From NCBI RefSeq assembly GCF_051201015.1, contig NZ_JBPEHI010000004.1: a stretch of 64,000 nt of DNA, one strand, 5' to 3'. How positions within the stretch are numbered: the stretch's first letter is position 1; each line of letters opens with the position of its first letter. Shown piece by piece: positions 61,201 to 64,000 of the stretch. The position numbers and the translations under genes are program-made. The DNA comes from Petrimonas sulfuriphila (lineage in GTDB: Bacteria; Bacteroidota; Bacteroidia; Bacteroidales; Dysgonomonadaceae). Under the pieces are notes generated by a model that did not search any database, had not been told where the DNA came from, and saw nothing but the letters and a program-made list of their open reading frames with translations.

Positions 61201-61516
61201 ATCCGCTGTCGTCAAAATCAGCCTTCTGAAAGCCTTCTTTAGGGCGTTGACTGAACCGGTCGGTGTAATGAAACTTCCAACTCCCGTTCAGTAGCACCAC
61301 ATCGCTTCCTTTGGATATGTAACCGGCAGCAAGGGCTTCCTTTAGATCTGTGAATGAAGAGAATGTTGACCGCGGCTCTTCGCGGTTGATGTGCAACAGT
61401 TTAGGGTTGATGATTTCCGCATAACGGTCTGACTGCTCCTGGGCAGATAGCATGCCGGCGGTCGGTCTACCGCATACGATCAGGGACATCAGGATCAGAG
61501 GAATTGTTCTTTTCAT
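58268..61516 (-). CDS. GH2 beta-galactosidase (LacZ-type), secreted
   Basis: A 1082-residue GH2 enzyme with a signal peptide (about 1-25) so it acts in the envelope. The full LacZ-type layout is visible: sugar-binding domain, two Ig-like domains, TIM barrel, and a C-terminal beta-gal small chain (PF02929-like). Acid/base E496 sits in WSLGNEAG and the nucleophile E560 in LCEYAHAMG. Metal-binding residues for activity are likely those of the LacZ barrel. It leads the operon, with a -7 box at 61543. Beta-galactosidase is the best call; beta-glucuronidase or other GH2 activity is less likely from the ends. Confidence 0.92.
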   Translation of the reverse strand: MKRTIPLILMSLIVCGRPTAGMLSAQEQSDRYAEIINPKLLHINREEPRSTFSSFTDLKEALAAGYISKGSDVVLLNGSWKFHYTDRFSQRPKEGFQKADFDDSGWNDIRVPGNWEVQGFGVPIYVNTTYEFTSPGHTPYWDRPNPPLVPEEFNPTGTYRKTFTLPDNWQEKEIILVADAARGAAYYYLNGEFVGMNKEGKLPARFNVTDQAKAGENVLAVQIHRWSSGSYLECQDFWRLSGFDRDVYLYARPKLHLADIFAHPGLDASYTNGQFALDITVASPEGNTRPFTLTYTLSDEAGKKVAGGSLTEKVSERASVRFEEMITGVKKWSAETPHLYTLAVELMDEKGSTLEATALKVGFRTAEIKNRQFLVNGQPILLKGVNLHEHNEHTGHYVTEELIRKDFELFRKYNVNAVRTSHYPQPELFYRLADEYGIYVIDEANIESHGMGYNLRKGGTLGNNPLFLEDHLSRTSGMVERDKNHPCVITWSLGNEAGNGYNFYETYRWIKSRDTSRPVQYERAVMEWNSDIFAPMYSDPDEIERYANDPASDRPLILCEYAHAMGNSLGNFTEYWDIIRKYPLLQGGFIWDWVDQGLVKNDEKGSRFWAYGGDYGPTGTPSSGDFCINGVVFPDRSVKPHTEEMRKVYQHVWFRNFNPVDGSVELFNEHFFSDLSNYQITYSIKTEGKELAQGRLQAEAAPQEAVKVAVPGWARYAGRKEQLTVNFTVTQQKEERLIPAGWVVARNQFVVNDYSARITGKLKAAGTEETETSVIVSGRRFKAVFDKQTGLLTSYRVDGTEYIENGAGPRPFFWRAPIDNDYGARLPKRLSAWREASYRELRAEGLKITRGETTTLTYRYSYPETGASNEVTYTLYDNGTLHISNRFDATNSDTEMIPRIGMRMQLTGELVQADYYGRGPWENYADRKSSAFLDRYTSPINEMVTRYVLPQENGHHTDTRWLALTRKSGNGLLFVADDLFEFNVSNYLLETITNGESLNNDAPAGTAPRNKHISDYRPSDVVDLFIDHRMQGVGGNNSWGKLPLEEYLIRPGEASATYGFTLIPIRNRKEVERHILSSSTEN

Positions 61517-61542
61517 GTTATGTTTCTTTATGTTTGATAGTG

Positions 61543-61550
61543 CAAAAATA
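61543..61550 (-). promoter_or_regulatory. -7 promoter box (TATTTTTG) for the GH2-sulfatase operon
   Basis: An exact minus-strand match to TAnnTTTG; leader about 20 nt to the GH2 ATG. It would drive all five genes (61516 to 51235), whose gaps are 30, 14, -1 and 6 bp. Confidence 0.6.
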
Positions 61551-61618
61551 TTAATTAAATCTTCACAAGTGTTACAAAAACACTTAAATCTTGCGGCTAA
61601 TAATTTTTTGCAGCTTAT

Positions 61619-62959
61619 CTATTTTCTTATTTTGAGTTTCTGAGCATCCCATTTGATTGCTTCGTTGCGTAAATAGCTTTCGTAACTCAGCAGTGCAGGT
61701 GCTGCAGTTCTGACTGCGAAGAGGACGTCTGCCGTCAACGGTGTATTGTTCCTGATTCCATTGAAAAAATTGAAATGATGGTCATAATGTCCTCCTTTGT
61801 ACCCTTTCTTCGCATTGAAAACATACTCACGGGAGGATACTTTCCGGGGAGCATCAAACTCCTGTCCCAATTCCCCCAATGCTTCAAAATCTTTGGTATT
61901 CACATCCCCGGTTGTTTTCAGTACAATTTTATCCCAGCCCACGTCCAATGAACCTTTTGAGCCGACAATCCTGAAATCCATGCTTCCCCACTTTTTGGAT
62001 ACGCCATCCACATAATTGGCTCCCAGCTGCACCGTAAAAGCTCCTGTGTTATTCCTGTCGGGATAATCGAAATATCCCAGCATGATATCGGGCGTATCTC
62101 GTGAACCGTCGGTATAGTGATGTATTCCTCCGGTGGTATATACCTTTTCCGGGCCTATTGCATCCATGATATAGTGAATGCTTGAGAGGACATGTACAAA
62201 CAGGTCTCCTGCTATGCCCGTACCATAATCTTTCCAGTTTCTCCATTCAAAAAAATGGTGGGGGTTGAATGGGATTTTAGGCGCGTTTCCCAGAAAACGG
62301 CTCCACCAGATTGTTTCTTCAGAGGCATCATCGGGTGCGGTAAAGGCATTTAGCATACCCGGAGCTGAAGTGAACTGTCCATCAACAAAATTAACCGGTC
62401 CGATAATTCCCTGCCGAATCAGTAACCGGGCTGCTCTGTTTCCCAGGGAGGCCATGCCCTGACTGCCTACCTGGAAAAGGACTCCGCTTTTTTTCTGCGC
62501 TTCGATCAGGCCTTTTCCTTCTGCCAGCTTATGGATGACTGGTTTTTCGCAATAGATGTGTTTCCCGGCCTTCATCGCTTCAATGGCAATCGGCTGATGC
62601 CAATGGTCGGGAGTAGCAATAATTACCGCGTCGATATCTTTCCGCAGAAGAATTTCCCGGTAATCTTTCGTAACGAAAATTTCATTTCCCCATTGTGCCT
62701 TGGCATCTTTTAACCGTTTATCGTACAAGTCACAAACCCCAACAAGCTTAACGCCTTTAACCGTTAATGCGGTAAGGGTGTCTGAGGTTCCCATGCCTCC
62801 CTTGCCGATCAGGCCGATATTGATAAAAGAGTTGGGTGATACCGATAATTTCACGTTTTTGGCTGGTTTGCTTCCTGCTGCATGGAGCAGGGAAGTGGCC
62901 GAATTCAAGGCAACAGTGCCTATGGCCATTTTTTTTAGAAACTCGCGTCTGTTTTGCAT
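61619..62959 (-). CDS. Tat-exported Gfo/Idh/MocA-family oxidoreductase
   Basis: I start it at the ATG at 62959, giving a Tat signal NRREFLKK at residues 3-10 and 446 residues in all; an ATG at 63007 would fall at or before the promoter's initiation site. The NAD-binding motif is GLIGKGGMG (about 49-57) and the family Lys is in CEKPVIH (about 137). Tat signals mean it is folded with its cofactor before export. The family acts on sugars or inositols with NAD(P); some members hydrolyse glycosides (GH109-like). The substrate is unknown. The gap to the next gene holds its promoter. Confidence 0.9.
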   Translation of the reverse strand: MQNRREFLKKMAIGTVALNSATSLLHAAGSKPAKNVKLSVSPNSFINIGLIGKGGMGTSDTLTALTVKGVKLVGVCDLYDKRLKDAKAQWGNEIFVTKDYREILLRKDIDAVIIATPDHWHQPIAIEAMKAGKHIYCEKPVIHKLAEGKGLIEAQKKSGVLFQVGSQGMASLGNRAARLLIRQGIIGPVNFVDGQFTSAPGMLNAFTAPDDASEETIWWSRFLGNAPKIPFNPHHFFEWRNWKDYGTGIAGDLFVHVLSSIHYIMDAIGPEKVYTTGGIHHYTDGSRDTPDIMLGYFDYPDRNNTGAFTVQLGANYVDGVSKKWGSMDFRIVGSKGSLDVGWDKIVLKTTGDVNTKDFEALGELGQEFDAPRKVSSREYVFNAKKGYKGGHYDHHFNFFNGIRNNTPLTADVLFAVRTAAPALLSYESYLRNEAIKWDAQKLKIRK

Positions 62960-63018
62960 ATGATGTAATTTAGGTATAAGTTGTTTTGCCGGTATATTTT
63001 TCTGCACGATTTACACTT

Positions 63019-63026
63019 CAAATTTA
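63019..63026 (-). promoter_or_regulatory. -7 promoter box (TAAATTTG) for the oxidoreductase gene
   Basis: An exact minus-strand TAnnTTTG match in the 180-bp gap; initiation near 63012 gives a leader of about 53 nt to the ATG at 62959 and excludes 63007 as the start. Confidence 0.5.
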
Positions 63027-63139
63027 CAAAAACTTGTGATATAAAAACGCGATCGATCAGTGTTTGTGCTACTTTTTTTAGATCTTCCGTTATCTCTTCA
63101 TTACGGATGGGGATAGGTGCTTGGTTGTATTCTGCTTTT

Positions 63140-64000
63140 TTAAAAGGAGATAATCTTGTCCATCAGTGCGGAGATTTTCTTTAAATGCGTTAAATCCCCA
63201 CCGGGAACTTCAGCGGTCAGCCAACCTCCTTTATGGCCAGTGTCCCGTACGGCTTTCATGACCACCGGCCAGTTGTTGTCTCCCTCAAGGAGTTCTACCT
63301 TAAAGCCCTCCCTTAATCCTTTCGAGTTCATGTTCTCACGGCTGAACTCCTTGATGTGCAGCCGCATGATACGGGACTTCAAGGTGTGGATCCAGTGTTC
63401 CGGCCATCCGTACCGTAGCACATTTCCGATATCGAAATACCAGCCGACCAGCGGGTGGTTGAGTTCATCGATAAATCGCCTTGCTTCTACGGGGCTGAGT
63501 ATAAAGTTGTTCCAAACGTTTTCCAGGGCAATTTGCACACCCGTTTTTTCAGCATGGGGAATCAGTTCTCTGATCGCGCTTTGCGAGGTTATGTAAGCTT
63601 GTTCATAGGATACCTTTTCATTCACTACGCCTGGAACGACCAATACGGTGTCTCCACCCAGTTCTTTCACTTCATGCATTGACTTTATCACCGATTCAAT
63701 GCATTGCTGCCTGATTTGTTGATCCGGATCCGATAATGGTTTTGACCAATGGTCCTTATTGATCACGCTGGGCAGTTCTATGCCGGCATTCCGTTTTGCC
63801 TGAAGGAGATCGTTTAAGGAAAGGTCGGTCGGACTATTGAGCTCAACTCCGTCAAAACCCGCATCCCGGGCAATCTTGAACTTGTCCGTGAGTGAACCCT
63901 TGTCGTGGATCATCCCGAAGACCAACGCTTTTTTTAACGACACCTTGGATTTTTGCTGTGCCGCCGCAGATGGTGTTTTATTTTTGCCCGATACGGTTGC
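63140..64000 (-). CDS. Sugar phosphate isomerase/epimerase (xylose isomerase-like TIM barrel), 5' end missing
   Basis: The frame stays open to the right edge: upstream of the GTG at 63943 there are 19 more codons (ATVSGKNKTPSAAAQQ...), a low-complexity linker after what looks like a Tat or Sec signal, so that GTG is not the start. The rest is an AP-endonuclease-2/xylose-isomerase-like barrel: DAGFDGVELNSP, SVINKDHWSKP, ENVWNNFI, GWYFDIGNV, RLHIKEFS. Metal ligands are likely the Glu, Asp and His of these motifs. Such proteins are often co-located with Gfo/Idh/MocA enzymes in inositol/keto-sugar breakdown. Confidence 0.88.
   Translation of the reverse strand, partial: ATVSGKNKTPSAAAQQKSKVSLKKALVFGMIHDKGSLTDKFKIARDAGFDGVELNSPTDLSLNDLLQAKRNAGIELPSVINKDHWSKPLSDPDQQIRQQCIESVIKSMHEVKELGGDTVLVVPGVVNEKVSYEQAYITSQSAIRELIPHAEKTGVQIALENVWNNFILSPVEARRFIDELNHPLVGWYFDIGNVLRYGWPEHWIHTLKSRIMRLHIKEFSRENMNSKGLREGFKVELLEGDNNWPVVMKAVRDTGHKGGWLTAEVPGGDLTHLKKISALMDKIISF

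Noticed and set aside
63140..63943. GTG at 63943 as the start of the sugar isomerase gene
   Set aside because: The frame is open for 19 further codons to the window edge and the upstream residues form a linker; the true start is outside the window.

Overview
The window comes from a Bacteroidota chromosome, most likely order Bacteroidales; a Dysgonomonadaceae-like genus (Proteiniphilum, Petrimonas, Dysgonomonas) is my best guess and is inference only. Signs are SusC/SusD proteins, lipoproteins with acidic export signals after the lipobox Cys, serine-type sulfatases, the long insert-bearing IspG, absence of Shine-Dalgarno sites, and repeated Bacteroidota -7 promoter boxes (TAnnTTTG), several of which also settle start codons.

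Region 1 (1-16566, minus strand) is a polysaccharide utilisation locus: LacI regulator, L-fucose/D-arabinose isomerase, GH172, SusC, SusD, a small lipoprotein, a DUF4185 (GH183-type) lipoprotein, an unrecognised secreted protein, GH116, and a second GH172 cut by the window edge. GH172 + GH183 + a FucI-type isomerase fits breakdown of D-arabinan (the arabinose polymer of mycobacterial-type walls) to D-arabinose and D-ribulose. Copies of a TTAAACGTTTAA-type operator lie before lacI, before fucI (two) and, degenerate, before the last GH172, so the LacI protein probably controls the locus and itself.

Region 2 (16699-34519) is mostly housekeeping: ychF, rluF, nadA, a 575-bp AT-rich gap with five TTATCAACA boxes at a point where gene direction diverges (candidate oriC), a phosphatase-like lipoprotein lacking its catalytic Cys, a DEAD-box helicase and a biotin-dependent carboxyltransferase. 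Next is a phosphate-starvation-like cluster (25538-31057): TonB receptor, beta-helix lipoprotein, MORN protein, small carboxypeptidase-regulatory-like protein, and three promoters with four 7-bp repeats on an 11-bp period. The third promoter appears to drive only a ~100-nt RNA with its own terminator. Then follow gdhA, tRNA-Arg, a second small-RNA candidate, a CYTH protein and ilvE.

Region 3 (34632-51224): dnaG, an ABC exporter pair, a GH29 fucosidase, dusB, an unknown Cys-rich secreted protein, an S41 peptidase, a Sua5-family protein, fabI, an aquaporin, an MBL hydrolase, a glyoxalase-like protein, ispG, OsmC, tRNA-Met and a HAD-like protein.

Region 4 (51235-64000, minus strand) is a tightly packed five-gene operon for sulfated amino-sugar/galactose glycans (GH2 beta-galactosidase, GH123-like protein, S1_11-like sulfatase, an EEP-calcineurin double phosphoesterase, second sulfatase). 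It has no SusCD and looks richer in GC than the rest. Beyond it lie a Tat-exported Gfo/Idh/MocA oxidoreductase and a sugar isomerase/epimerase cut by the window end. No CRISPR, insertion sequence, integrase or rRNA was seen.
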